Source: Hanleya hanleyi
Taxonomy: Eukaryota > Mollusca > Polyplacophora > Lepidopleurida > Hanleyidae
Direction of reading: 5' to 3'
DNA length: 64,000 bases
Assembly (NCBI GenBank): GCA_036873755.1
Contig: JAVTVY010033635.1
Coordinates: 1 to 64,000, forward strand
Shown here: positions 23,575 through 35,995 of the stretch, in pieces
How the letters are laid out: each line of letters starts with the position of its first letter
Position numbering within the stretch: position 1 is the first letter of the stretch
Program-made: the position numbers and the translations under genes
The notes under the pieces: model-generated
What the model was told of the DNA's origin: nothing
Database searches by the model: none
Seen by the model: the letters and a program-made list of their open reading frames with translations, nothing else

Positions 23575-23762
23575 CGAAAAACGATTTGAACAGCTCACTG
23601 TGACGTCATCAAAGCGGCCATCTTGGATTTTTTCAACATTTTCCAGTAGAGCTTGCTGCAAGGGTTTAGTCTGGTAAGTTTCAGCCCCCGATCAAGGGGT
23701 GAGAAAAATAATTAGGGGAGGACAGGCCAGGACAGGTCCCAAAAAAACCAGGCCAGATAGGG
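23575..23762. mobile_element. Right part of TTAA-type MITE (copy a)
   Basis: Matches the right ends at 48660-48804 and, reversed, 57068-57290: 'GCGGCCATCTTGGATTTTTT', 'GTAAGTTTCAGC', 'GGGGTGAGAAAAATAATTA' and the terminus 'CCAGGCCAGATAGGG' followed by TTAA at 23763. Confidence 0.75.
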
Positions 23763-23847
23763 TTAAATCAAAAAAGGCAAACGTTTGGAGCCCATTGGTC
23801 GAAATCTAGGTGGGCCACCCCTGTCAATTAGGACATATCATGCCATG

Positions 23848-23990
23848 GTGGTAAGAGTGAGTGAGTGAATATGATTTAACGTCACTTTCAACTATATTTC
23901 AGTCATATCACGACGTAGCATGTGATCATGTGGCCACCTTGACTGGAATAACCACATGATCCTAGCACTGGCTTACGCGGAATTAGGTAC
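23848..23990 (-). repeat. Mollusc-type dispersed SINE-like repeat
   Basis: Reversed, it reads CGTCGTGATATGACTGAAAT, then GTTGAAAGTGACGTTAAAT and ATTCACTCACTC, a tail that also occurs at 44285-44345 (TATTACTGGAATAATGTTGA). Such tails are very common in mollusc genomes. No A or B box was found here, so this may be only the 3' half. Confidence 0.5.
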
Positions 23991-24410
23991 ATAAATTTAA
24001 GAAAAATAATATAGGTCTGTCAACACATCTGATGGAAATCGAGGAATTATGTCGCGGTGAGTCAAATGAAGCGGTTTATTGCAAAATAGGATAAATATAT
24101 AAAGAGTACAAGTACATGTATTTATTCAGAACATCAGACTAAGGCCCGGCGCCGACCAAGCACACTCCCGCTTTATTAACCCTCTCTTCAGTTGACCTTA
24201 TATGCCACCCAGTTTGGGATAATAATTCACGTGAAGCCATCTTGGTCGGAAAAGGGTGTGTTGTTGCATGTCTGGTCTCACAGGGTTTGAGAGATATTTG
24301 TTGATGAATACTTTTTCAATTCTTCAGAAATTGTGTGATTCAGTGACCATGTGGATGGAAAGTGATTTCTATATTATTCATTTGGCTGCCCCACTCAAAT
24401 TGGATTGTTG

Positions 24411-24640
24411 CCACCCTCTAAAATAACTAGATTGACATTCAATCTATCAGATTGAAATTAGCGACCAATCCAGATTGAAAACGATCAAATGAGTCTGTTT
24501 CAGACAGAAAATTCAATCTACTAGATTGAAATTTTCAATCTAATAGATGGAATATTCAATCGAATAGATTTGTCACTAATTCCAATCTCATAGATTGAAT
24601 TTTCAATTTACTTATTTTAGAGAGCACCCTTTTCCTGAAA
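24411..24640. repeat. Palindrome cluster built on TAGATTGAA / TTCAATCTA
   Basis: Begins CCACCCTCTAAAATAA and ends TTATTTTAGAGAGCACCC, a terminal inverted pair. Inside, ATTCAATCTA and TAGATTGAA alternate at least eight times, including AATCTACTAGATT and AATCTCATAGATT. Architecture parallels the element at 3893-4160 with a different word. It lies just past the stop codon of the minus-strand frame at 24724. Confidence 0.75.
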
Positions 24641-24723
24641 ATAAGCGATTTCGGGCACACAAAACACAGCATTTCGTTTGAATTTCAGTACTATACAATT
24701 TAGTATTAGTGTACAGGGGGCCA

Positions 24724-25074
24724 CTACTCATGTAACCGCCTCATTTCCTCGAGGTACTGATTTCTCGTTCCATGTAGACTGTCTTTCAGATGCAACAGTG
24801 TTGAATATAATTTCTTTACCATTTTAATCAGTCGTCTGTTATTGAGGTTGTGAAACATCAACGGTTGGTTCAACAATAATGTAACAGCCAGCTGCTGATA
24901 ATTATCCGAGGGATCTAGTTGCAGAGAGCTGATGGATTTTTGAACAGCACTGACGATGGATCTATATTCTAAGAACATTGTGTCCAGGTTATATTTTGTT
25001 CGTGACTCAGTTAATGTTAGAAGATTTTCATGCAAGTCGAACAGATCATACATACGTTGTATTCCCTCCGACAA
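24724..25074 (-). CDS. Hypothetical 116-residue helical protein, intronless
   Basis: ATG at 25074 to TGA at 24724 on the minus strand with no interruption. The protein starts MSEGIQRMYDLFDLHENLLT and continues with amphipathic helices (YRSIVSAVQKSISSLQL, LIKMVKKLYSTLLHLKDSLH) to a charged end (EEMRRLHE). Leu and Lys/Arg/Glu spacing and ordinary amino-acid use look like a real coiled-coil or helical-bundle protein. No signal peptide, membrane segment or zinc motif is seen, and I do not recognise the family. It could be a small intronless gene, a retrocopy, or the last exon of a larger gene. Upstream on the same strand, 25080-25330 is less biased and could hold a promoter. No clear poly(A) signal was found close to the stop. 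Confidence 0.45.
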   Translation of the reverse strand: MSEGIQRMYDLFDLHENLLTLTESRTKYNLDTMFLEYRSIVSAVQKSISSLQLDPSDNYQQLAVTLLLNQPLMFHNLNNRRLIKMVKKLYSTLLHLKDSLHGTRNQYLEEMRRLHE

Positions 25075-25818
25075 CTAGTTTTGAAAAAAGTAGCTTCTCC
25101 TCGGCAATTGTTATATTTTTGTTGTACTAAAGACAGAAACAACAAACAAAATGGCGGCTCCACCCCTAGGAGACCATTCGTACTTTTAAGTTTTGTTTTA
25201 TACAAATTTCTTGTCAAGGGGAGATAACAAAACTGAACCTAACGGTCTCACACAATCCGAATTTATTCTGCCTAGATTGCGTAACGAGGTTGTTTTAGTC
25301 CTCACTTTGAATAGTCCTACTTGTAACGTTTCTTCTGTTTCACTCTGCCAAATAAAATTGTGAAAGATTTTGTTAAAGTGTTTTTGATGTACATTTTATA
25401 ATTTCGTTTTAGGACGCTGAGTCTGCCGAGAGATGTAAGGATTCGTTTTCATCATTGTTTTAATGCCGGTTTAATTTCTTTCGAATAATTCGCGTAATTA
25501 AGCTCTATACCATATTGGTCAGATGGGAAGGAAAAGTAACATCAAGGGTGTTGAAGTTTTTCCGAGTTTCAATCCAGTTTCCGTCTCTGACGGAATGTTT
25601 CCTCGCTAAATTGTGTACTCTCTATCAGCCTTCGTCTATATCTTGTTAATCTAAGATCGGAAACGTGCGTGAAACGTTAGAGAGGAATCTGCGTGAGTGA
25701 AGGGAGCTAGCCATCAAGAATAAAGAGAAAATTCACTTCACAACAGACTCAAACGATATCCACTGGCCGCGGCGACAAATTTGGTGAAGATCGAGAAAAA
25801 CCCGATCAATGGTCCACA

Positions 25819-27756
25819 GGTCCGTGTAACCTTGCACAATTCAATTTTCGTTTTTCGTTTTTGGTTTCTCAAAATCAAAAATTGAAATTTGACCGTCAAT
25901 TTTCAATTTTCGTTTTTTGTTTCTGTAATCTCAAAATCAAAAATTGAAATTTGACCGTCAATTTTCAATTTTCGTTTTTTGTTTTTGTGACCTTAAAATC
26001 AAAAATTGAAATTTGACCGTCAATTTTCAACTTTTGATTCTGGGATTACAAAAACAAAAAACCAAAATTGATATTTGACAGTCAATTTTCAATTTTCGTT
26101 TTTCGTTTTACTTGACGCAAAAATGAAAATCAAATATTGAAAATTGCCTCGACTTGTCCGTTTTTCGTGTTTTGATTTTAACTTTGACGTATCAATGTTA
26201 AGTTCGCACGTGGACGGGTTATGATGTCACTTCCGGTATGACGAGTAGAATAGAAAACGCAAATCGTGTCGTATAAGAGGTGTGGAGCGTGAGAGGCATG
26301 TGGCCCACCAGGCCATCCTCGGGAGACAGTGTATTGATCGATTTGTTAGGGTATCTATGCATTGTCTTGGTTAGTTGCCCACGGTAGTTCTGGATAAAAC
26401 AGAGATCAAGGGGTATCCTCTAAATCAAACCAATTATTGAACAGGCTCAGCAAGCTCATTGCGCCAAACCATTAGCTGCAATGTTTGAGATGTGACATCG
26501 CTGGCATAACTTTGATGTCAGGCTGAAATCGTCATCGAGAGTCAAAGCAAAAAACCGCCGGCTTGGGATACCGACATACTAATTCAAAATAACCTCGGGG
26601 GATGAAATGTTCGAGATTGAGGCAAGGACTCAAAAACTCACTCGAATCATCAAAAATGTCCGGGTAAACCCTGTGAGAGGATTCACGATTTACCTGGACT
26701 TGTGAAGATGCACCAGACAGGTCTGGATAGGTGGCATCCCGCATTTGTCATTGGTCATTGGCATTGAGGCCTGAGTCAATCAGGACGCAGTCTTAGATTT
26801 TCTCATTTCTAAAAATAGATGTTTAGAGCGTATACAAAAGCGAACAGCATTCCTGCACACAACCGCTATTTGTTATTGATTTGAAATATAGTATTCATAA
26901 AGATACCAACAAAGATTTAATACCAATAAGAGTAAGCATCGCGGTGATGGGCCGCGAAATCCGTATATGGCCAGCGTTCCGTAAACCATCATTCAAACAA
27001 GCACACAAACGTGACGTTTGATGCCAGACGTCTGACTGCTTCAACGCTTCAGGTCCAATCTTCATTCTCTATTTTTGGGACCTGGATCGTTGGAGCGTTT
27101 ACATGCCCGTCAACGTTCAGCGTCAAAAGGCTTCAACGCTTTAAGTGCGGGTGTCAAAAGCTTCAACGCATCGACGCGGGAAGTTCCTTTTGGGGATATG
27201 ATTAGAGTACCCACGTATTTAATATTTTACCCTACTTTAATGAAACTCATATGTGTATCAACAGTGTTGTTCTCCATATAATGCTTCACACCTACTGCAC
27301 GAATGCCTACTCACTTCTGGACATGCGCAGTTGGCCCATTATAATCTAGCTCGAATGCCTGGCTCCAAGGATCTATAGTGTGGTGACACTCCCATATCTT
27401 TCCATATTGTGCTCCACACCTGCCTAAACAATCCGATTTGCGTTTTCCATACTACTCCGCGGACCGAAAGTGGCACCATAAGCCTTGCGCGTGCGCAGTT
27501 AACATTGATGCGTCAAAGTTAAAATCAAAAAACGAAAAACGGACAAGTCGAGACAATTTTCAATATCTGATTTTCATTTTTGCGTCAAGTAAAACGAAAA
27601 ACAAAATTGAAAATTGACGGTGAAATTTCAATTTTTGATTCTGAGATCACAAACACAAAAAACGAAAATTGAAAATTGACGGTCAAATTTCAATTTTTGA
27701 TTTTGAGAAACCAAAAACAAAAAACGAAAATTGAATTGTGCAAGGTTACACGGACC
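25819..27756 (+). mobile_element. GGTCCGTGTAACC-family TIR element, copy A
   Basis: Begins GGTCCGTGTAACCTTGCACA and ends with the reverse complement GTGCAAGGTTACACGGACC, 1938 bases. About 300 bases at each end are an alternating ladder of TTCAATTTTCGTTTTTCG, ATCAAAAATTGAAATTTGAC and complements, so each end is internally foldable. The middle is unique, shared with copies B and C, and lacks a recognisable transposase. No target duplication visible for this copy. Non-autonomous. Confidence 0.85.
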
Positions 27757-27826
27757 TTCATTTCGGAGAATTGTTTCTACTTGAATATTCCAAATTACAA
27801 ATAGAAAATAATTATCATAGTATAAT

Positions 27827-30800
27827 GGTCCGTGTAACCTTGCACAATTCAATTTTCGTTTTTTGTTTTTGGTTTCTCGAAATCAAAAATTGAAATTTGA
27901 CCGTCAATTTTCAATTTTCGTTTTTCGTTTTCGGTTTCTCAGAATCAAAAATTGAAATTTGACATTCAATTTTCAATTTTCGCTTTTCGTTTTACTTCGC
28001 GCAAAAACGAAAATCAAATATTGAAAATTGCCTCGACTTGTCCGTTTTTCGTTTTTTGATTTTAACTTTGACGCATCAATGTTAACTGCGCACGCGCAAG
28101 GCTTATGATGTCACTTTTGGTCCGCGGAGTAGTATGGAAAGCGCAAATCGGATTGTTTAGGCAGGTGTGGAGCACAATATGGAAAGCCAGTAGGGGGAAA
28201 GATATGGGAGTGTCACCACACTATAGATCCCTGGAGCCAGGCATTCGCGCTAGATTATAATGGGCCAACTGCGCATGTCCAGAAGTGAGTAGGCATTCGT
28301 GCAGTAGGTGTGAAACATTATATGGAGAACAACGGGGTTGATGCACATATGAGTTTCATTAAAGTAGGGTAAAATATTAAATACGTGGGTACCCTAATCA
28401 TAACCCCAAAAGGAACTTCCCGTGTCGATGCTTTGAAGCTTTTGACACCCGCACTTAAAGCGTTGAGGCGTTTTTGACGCTGAACGTTGACGGGCATGTG
28501 AACGCTCCAACGATCCAGGTCCCAAAAATAGAGAATGAAGATTGGACCTGAAGCGTTGAAGCAGTCAGACGTCTGGCATCAAAAGTGACGTTTGTGTGCT
28601 TGTTTGAAATGGTGGTTTACGGAATGCTGTTCATATACGGATTTCTCGGCCCATCACCGCGATGCTTACTCTTATTGGTATTAAATCTTTGTTGGTATCT
28701 TTATGAAAACTATATTTCAAATCAATAACAAATAGCGGTTGTGTGCATGAATGCTGTTCGCTTTTGTAGCGCTCTAAACATCTATTTTTAAAAATGAGAA
28801 AATCTAAAACTGCGTCCTGATTGGCTCAGGCCTCAATGCCAATAACCAATGACAACTGCAGGATGCCACCTATCCAGACCTGTCTGGTGCATCTTCACAA
28901 GCCCAGGTAAATCGTGAATCCTCGCATAGGGTTTACCCGGATATTTTTGGTGATTCGAGTGAGTTTTTAAGTCCTTGCCTCAATCTCGAACATTTCATCC
29001 CCCGAGGTTATTTTGAATTAGCATGTCGGTATCCCAAGCCGGCGGTTTTTGTTTTGACTCTCGATGACGATTTCAGCTTGACATCAAAGTTATGCCAGCG
29101 ATGTCACATCTCAAACATTGCAGCTAGTGGTTTGGCGTAATGAGCTTGCTGAGCCTGTTCAATAATTGGTTTGATTTAGAGGATACCCCTCGATCTTTGT
29201 TTTATCCAGAACTACCGTGGGCAACTAACCAAGGCAATGCATAGATACCCCAGCAAATCGACCAATACATTGGCTCCCGAGGATGGCCTGGTGGGCCACA
29301 TGCCTCTCACGCTCAACACCTCTTATACGACACGATTTGCGTTTTCTATTCTACTCGTCATACCGGAAGTGACATCATAACCCGTCCACGTGCAAACTTA
29401 ACATTGATACGTCAAAGTTAAAATCAAAAAACGAAAACGGACAAGTCGAGGCAATTTTCAATATTTTATTTCATTTTTGCGTCAAGCAAAACGAAAAACG
29501 AAAATTGAAAATTGACTGTCAAATATCAATTTTCGTTTTTTGTTTTTGTAATCCCAGAATCAAAAATTGAAAATTCACGGTCAAATTTCAATTTTTGATT
29601 TTAAGATCACAAAAAAAACGAAAATTGAAAATTGACGGTCAAATTTCAATTTTTGATTTTGAGATTACAGAAACAAATGAAAGTACTCAAAGTACTGATG
29701 TCTGGATCGCCAATAATGGATTTAAAGTTTCAAACCATTTCAGCTGGCATGTTTCAGCCGACAGCAGATGTATGGATAAATGTGGAGATTTTCTCCAAGT
29801 TGTGGACGAGTCTGTCTGAGGAATAACAACTGGAATACAGAGTTTAGTCCTCAAGGAAGTGAATTTGTGAAGGCGGCTCATTTCGAAATATGCCAGGTCT
29901 TCATGGTAGCAAGAAACTGTCTGCAGTAATATGCTCAAAAGTGGATCGTCTGCGTCTTCTACCAGTTTTTGCGAGCAGATTTTCATAATTCATGCAATTC
30001 TATTGTGACAAAATGATACGACAAATTTGCGAGGAGACTGGATAGTTTTATTAACTGGTTTTATTAATAGTTCTGCATGTGTAGTGCAGATATTGGCAAG
30101 AGCTGCACGAGTTTGTGTCCTAAGCTAAGATTCATAGCGTCTCCCTTCCCTCAACACTATGCCGACGACGAATACATTTCCCTGTTGGTCACTCGAACAT
30201 CTCCATCGCGCACTTATTATTACCTTTGCGCCCTATTGGACATTCATTAACTTGAGAAAATGGGCTGCGATGAATAAAAATACCATAATCAATGTTGTGA
30301 TCCTCATCCCCTGTATACACGGGGTCTATTATGACGGAAATGCCCATCTTCTTGACCCTCGAATTCAGGTCATTTTGAGACTCCATAGGCATAATTTTAA
30401 CGTCTGCAATTAATATATGACCAACGAAGGGCCATTCAGTCTGCCATTTCGGTATTTTTATTCGTTGCGGCCCATTTTCTCAAGTTAATGAAAGTCCAAT
30501 AGGGCGCAAAAAAGGTAATAATAAGTGCGCGATGAAGATGTTCGAGTTACCATTGCAGGAAAATGTATTTGTCGTCTGCATAGCGTTGAGGGAAGGGAGA
30601 CGCTATGAATCTTAGCTAAGTCCCCAAGATTACTTATATATGCCTGCATGGTGTTTATAGTAAATTTATTTGTTGACAATGATAGCGGTGGAGAAACAAT
30701 TTGCGAAAATTCCTATTGTTGTTGCTGCACGATCATTGCGTATATAATTTAGATTGAAAAAGTTTGAACAACACCAACAACAAATCTTTTTGAAAGCGGT

Positions 30801-31738
30801 ACCTGACAAATTCTGTTGTTTCCGCTTTCGAAAAGTTTCGTTGTTGTTGGTGTTCAAACTTTTTGAAACTAAATTATATTCGGTGAACAGAGTCCCCCAG
30901 AATACATAAATTGCACTGGACAGGATCCGGTCAAGTTCACAAGACGAGAAAAATGTAAATACTATTGTTGTTGCTTCGACACATATCTCCTCTGAAAATA
31001 TATGCCATGCAGTATGCATACACATTAAAATAGTAACGAACGCCGACTTCACAGGAAAGAACACGACTACGAGTGTTGAAAACTGGGGTCTTCATAATCC
31101 CAGAACCGGAACCTGTTCAGCGAGAGCAGAACAAGATTTGCAACGTCTGCTCGGCGAATACAGAATGATCGTGCAGCAACAACAGGGATTTTCGCACAAA
31201 ATGTCTCTCCAACGCTATCGTTGTCAACAAACAAATTACGAACTAAAACCACCAGGCCTTACAGTAAAGTCAAGCAAACGCAAAACCGCAGAGACGGAAA
31301 ACACTGAGAACCGTGTTTGATCCGATTGCGCGGAAACAGACAATGCAAAGAACAAAAATAGTCCACGGATACAAGCAATGCCTGGGCGAAGAAATGAATA
31401 TGAAATACACTCAAATTCAGATTTCCTTTTATTTCTAGTTAACATGAAACCATTACGACTGTTTTTTCTTCACTTTCTGGTTGATACCCTGATATGTGAC
31501 GAACACAAAGTGAAAATCACTGGCGGATTGCTACAGGTCAACCCAGGGTCATTGCATTATAGTGCACGTACACATTTACATATATTTCGTGAGTGGCAGC
31601 ATAGTCTGGTCGACACCGCTACGCGGTGGCGATCCAGACAAAAAGGAACATTGAAAATTGACGGTCAAATTTCAATTTTTGATTTTGAGAAACCAAAAAC
31701 GAAAAACGAAAATTGAACTGTGCAAGGTTACACGGACC
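27827..31738 (-). mobile_element. GGTCCGTGTAACC-family TIR element, copy B, interrupted
   Basis: Same termini as copy A but in the opposite orientation: its left interior (28050-28600) is the complement of A's right interior (27000-27560), and 28780-29420 complements 26200-26770. Flanked by a 6-bp duplication TATAAT (27821-27826 and 31739-31744). Interrupted by 29678-31639. It starts 70 bases after copy A ends. Confidence 0.85.
29678..31639. mobile_element. 2-kb insertion with two inverted-repeat pairs inside copy B
   Basis: Separates 'ACAGAAACAAA' from 'AAAAAGGAACATTG', which are contiguous in copy A. The insert ends carry GTCTGGATCGCCA near the left and TGGCGATCCAGAC at the right. Inside are two large inverted pairs: 30121-30287 with 30451-30620, and 30669-30742 with 31159-31231. 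A further hairpin around 30758-30865 is based on 'GTTGTTGGTGTTC'. Short reading frames (for example minus 29687-29986) have no recognised domain. The foldback style suggests a non-autonomous DNA element. Confidence 0.6.
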
Positions 31739-32251
31739 TATAATAACGTGCACAAAGCATCGAGAATAATGAAACATCGCATACATGATGGTTCCTCGGG
31801 GACAACCACTCAACCTCTTTTAAATTCTCACTTCAAACTTTCCATTTGCCGTAATTGACCCTCCCTATATCAATTCTCATCAGTTTTGGCCAATTATGAG
31901 TGCACTTGCATGACCCTTTCGCAAACTGCCAGTTTGTTTTAACTCAGGAAAAGTTGCATCTCATGTGAATCATATGTGAGCTCACATGCGTGACACTTTA
32001 ACATATTTACTATAGCACCATATACACGCATTTGACAGAAACTTAATGTCAAAAATGCACAATAAAATTTGGATAAAGTAAGTCGAGTGACGCCTGACAT
32101 TCAGGGCCTTTGCCTTTGCATTCGTTACTTTTGCTATAGAAGATTTTTAACTGACCATATAAGTTAGCTATTACAATATTTTATGTGAATCACGCATATA
32201 TCTCATATGAAATTCATATGAGATACGTGAATGAGATCTCACACACGTTAT

Positions 32252-32533
32252 ACATGTAACTTTGCACAGTTCAATTTTCGTTTTTGTTTTTTTTATTTTT
32301 GTAATCTCAAAATAAATAATTGAAATTTGGCTGTCAATTTTTAATTTTCGTTTTTCGTTGTTGGATTCTCAAAATCAAAAGTTGAAATTTGACAGTTAAT
32401 TTTCAATTTTTGATTTTGGGGTTACAAAAATAAAAAAACGAAAATTGAAAATTGACGGTCAAATTTCAATTTTTGATTTCGGGAAACGAAAAACGAAAAA
32501 CGAAAGTTGAACTTTGGAAGGTTACACGGATCT
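32252..32533. mobile_element. Short TIR-only derivative (copy D)
   Basis: About 280 bases running from ACATGTAACTTTGCACAG to GGAAGGTTACACGGATC with only the foldable end-ladders of the GGTCCGTGTAACC family and none of the unique interior. It abuts copy C (32536), only two bases away. Confidence 0.7.
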
Positions 32534-32535
32534 AG

Positions 32536-35500
32536 GGTCCGTGTAACCTTGCACAATTCAATTTTCGTTTTTCTGCTTTTGGTTTCTCAAAATCAAAATT
32601 GAAATTTGACCGTCAATTTTCAATTTTCGTTTTTCGTTTTCGGTTTCTCAAAATCAAAAATTGAAATTTGACATTCAATTTTCGATTTTCGTTTTTCGTT
32701 TTACTTCGCGCAAAAATGAAAATGAAATATTGAAAATTGCCTCGATTTGTCCGTTTTTAGTTTTTTGATTTTAACTTTGACGCGTCAATGTTAACTGCGC
32801 ACGCGCAAGGCTTATGATGTCGCTTTCGGTCCGCGGAGTAGTATGGAAAGGGCAAATCGGATTGTTTAGGCAGCTGTGGAGCATAATATGGGAAACCAGT
32901 AGGGGGAAAGATTTGAGAGTTTCATTACACTATAGATCCCTGGAGCCAGGCATTCGACCTAGATTATAATGGGCCAACTGCGCATGTGCAGAAGCGAGTA
33001 GGCATTCGTGCAGCAGGTGTGATGCATTATATGGAGAACAACGGAGGTGATACACACGGTAGTTTAATTAAAGTAGGATAGTATAATAAATACGTGGGTA
33101 CCCTAATCATAACCCCCAAAGGAACTTCGCTCTTCGATACGTGACATCCGCACTTAAAGCCTTGAAGTGTTTTTGACGCTGAACGTTGACGGGCATCTGA
33201 ACGCTCCAACGATCCAGGTCCCAAAAATAGAGAATGGAGATTGGACCTGAAGCGTTGAAGCATTCAGACGTCTGGCATCAAACGTGGCGATTGTGTGCTT
33301 GTTTGAAATGGTGGTTTACGGGCCGCTTATGCGGATTTCGCGGCCCATCACCGCGATGCTTACTCTTATTGGTATTACATCTTTGTTGGTATCTTTATAA
33401 ATACTATATTTCAAATCAATAACAAATAGCGGTTGTGTGCATGAAGGCTGTTCGCTTTTGTAGCGCTCTGAACATATATTTTTAGAAATGAGAAAATCTA
33501 AGACTGCGTCCTGATTGGCTCAGGCCTCAATGCCAATAACCAATGAGAACAGCGGGATGCCACCTATCCAGACCTGTCTGGTGCATCTTCACAAGTCCAG
33601 GCAAATCGTGAATCCTCGCACAGGGTTTACCTAGACATTTTTGATGATTCGAGTGAGTTCTTGAGTCGTTGCCTCAATCTCGAACATTTCATCCTCAGAG
33701 GTTATTTTGAATTAGCATGTCGGCATCCCAAGCCGGCAGTTTTTGCTTTGACGCACTATGTCGATTTCAGCCTGACATCAAAGTTATGCCAGCGATGTCC
33801 AACTTTGATTGGTAAGGGAAGACAACTCTGTCAGGCGCAGATCGCCTCCACTGCTCAACATGGCCGGGGAAATTAACCTAGATTAGATCGGACAATGGTT
33901 TTCCAAGCTGAAAATCAAGCATTTCTGTTCGGGTGACAACATTTGCCAGCATATTAAGTTAATTTCGAATAGTATATCAATACGATGTGCTATTTTATTT
34001 TCCCAAAGAAAATGTTTTACTTGCTTCCACTTTGATTTAAAAATGAGGGTTCAATTTGCATTTTCAACCTATACCTTAGCATAGGTTTTCACGAAAAAGC
34101 CGAAAGTAGCTCATTTTTAAAAGTTTATAGGTAAAACACCGTTCAGCCAACGATATTTGCCAGCATGGCGTTATACATACCATACCGTGTTCTATCTCAT
34201 GGTTCTTCATTTGATCTAATTAGTGCATATCTTCTTGCTTCCATTTCAATTTAAAATTTGAGAATTTTTAGAGAAAGACACTATAAGGCGTTCAGCTGGA
34301 GTAATTAAGTGGGGGCCGGTCCGTGGCTATTAACGCTGAGACCTGGTGACAGGTGACGATACCTGCCGGGCCGATTACACATGGATCACAATTGTGTATT
34401 GCACGAGGCGAAGGTTTCATGGGCTGTCTCTTTGATCCTCTCGATAATCAACACCTAATGTATTGTCACATTTCCGTCTTAACGTTTGCCGTAGAATAGA
34501 TAATCATTAGAGTTTTGTTTTACTCAGAAAGTCGTCAACTTTATGTTTGCAAAGGAGGAAGTCGAACAATAGAATCGAAAGCTCTTCTATCATATTGTAG
34601 CTTGGGTTCTTGTCATTATTGCGCCTTCGAAAACGGTATGGACAGGAACATCCAGCAGGTTGATTTTCATAATATGATTATGTGATCAACACCAAAAACA
34701 ATATCGCTCAGCTTCTTTACACCGTTATTCCACCCTGAAAACGTAGACTGTAATAGATTTCATATGAGTATTTGTTGCCAAATACAATGGGTGAACTCCT
34801 CTTCCATGATTAGAATGCTGTGATTTATGTTTGTTGACGTAATACTGAAACCGGAACATGGAAGTGTTATTCATTGAAATTCACACGGTATCGATACAAC
34901 TTTTCTTGAATATGTTCACAAGCATTGTACTATAACTGGTAGGTCGAAATGCCCCAATAATCTGTAAGAATACATGTTTAATACAACAAATGTTACATTT
35001 CGCTTCAACAAATATATTCTTAATATTCATCGGTTTGTGAAGTGCATATTTTGTAAAATTCTTTCACCTAAGTTTTATTGCTTAAATTCAATGTTCAATA
35101 TCTGCTTCCACTTATGCCTTGTGTGTGTGTAACAGGCTTGCCTATAAGATCAGATATTCTATCACAGTTAAATATATTTAAAGATAATATATTGGGAGTT
35201 GATTGTACTATCAACGAGTAAGTTGGAGACCCCAATCCACCCCATGCTGGGTAATCTTGAGTCGGGCTCAATACACTGTCGGTCTACACCGTTTATATTA
35301 AGCGGCAGTCAAAAGACGGCTGGCACCTGTGTTCAGCCAAGCGTGCAGTAATATACCGCGGCGCCATCTAGTGGCCAGTTAGCAGAAATTACTATCCATA
35401 TTTCGGTATGTTTTTTTTATCCAGAACTACCGTGAGCAACTAACCAAGGCAATGTATAGATACCCTAACAAATCGATCAATACACTGGCTCCCGAGGATA

Positions 35501-35995
35501 GCCTGGTGGGCCACATGCCTCTCACGCTCCACACCTCTTATACGACACGATTTGTGTTTTCCATTCTGCTCGGCGTACCGGAAGTGACACCATAACCCGT
35601 CCACGTGCGAACTTAACATTGATACGTGAAAGTTAAAATCCAAAAACGAAAAACGGACAAGTCGAGGCAATTTTCAATATTTGATTTTCATTTTTGCGTG
35701 AAGCAAAACGAAAAACGAAAACTGAAAATTGAGTGTCAAATATCAATTTTCGTTTTTTGTTTTTGCAATCCCAGGATTAAAAATTGAAAATTGACGGTCA
35801 AATTTCAATTTTTGATTCGGAGATCACAAAAACAAAAAACGAAAATTGAAAATTGACGGTCAAATTTCAATTTTTGTATTTGAGATTACAGAAACAAAAA
35901 ACGAAAATTGAAAATTGACCGTCAAATTTCAATTTTTGATTTTGAGAAACCAAAAACGAAAAACGAAAATTGAACTGTGCAAGGTTACACGGACC
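32536..35995 (-). mobile_element. GGTCCGTGTAACC-family TIR element, copy C, interrupted
   Basis: Same termini and the same orientation as copy B (left part 32760-33290 matches 28040-28590). Between 33800 and 35414 the family sequence is replaced by unrelated DNA, and about 110 bases present in copies A and B are missing at the junction. So this is insertion plus deletion, not a clean insertion. Confidence 0.8.
33800..35414. other. Unrelated DNA interrupting copy C
   Basis: 1.6 kb of AT-rich sequence without a recognised gene or clear inverted ends. It includes a short GTGTGTGT run near 35120. Origin unknown. Confidence 0.4.
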
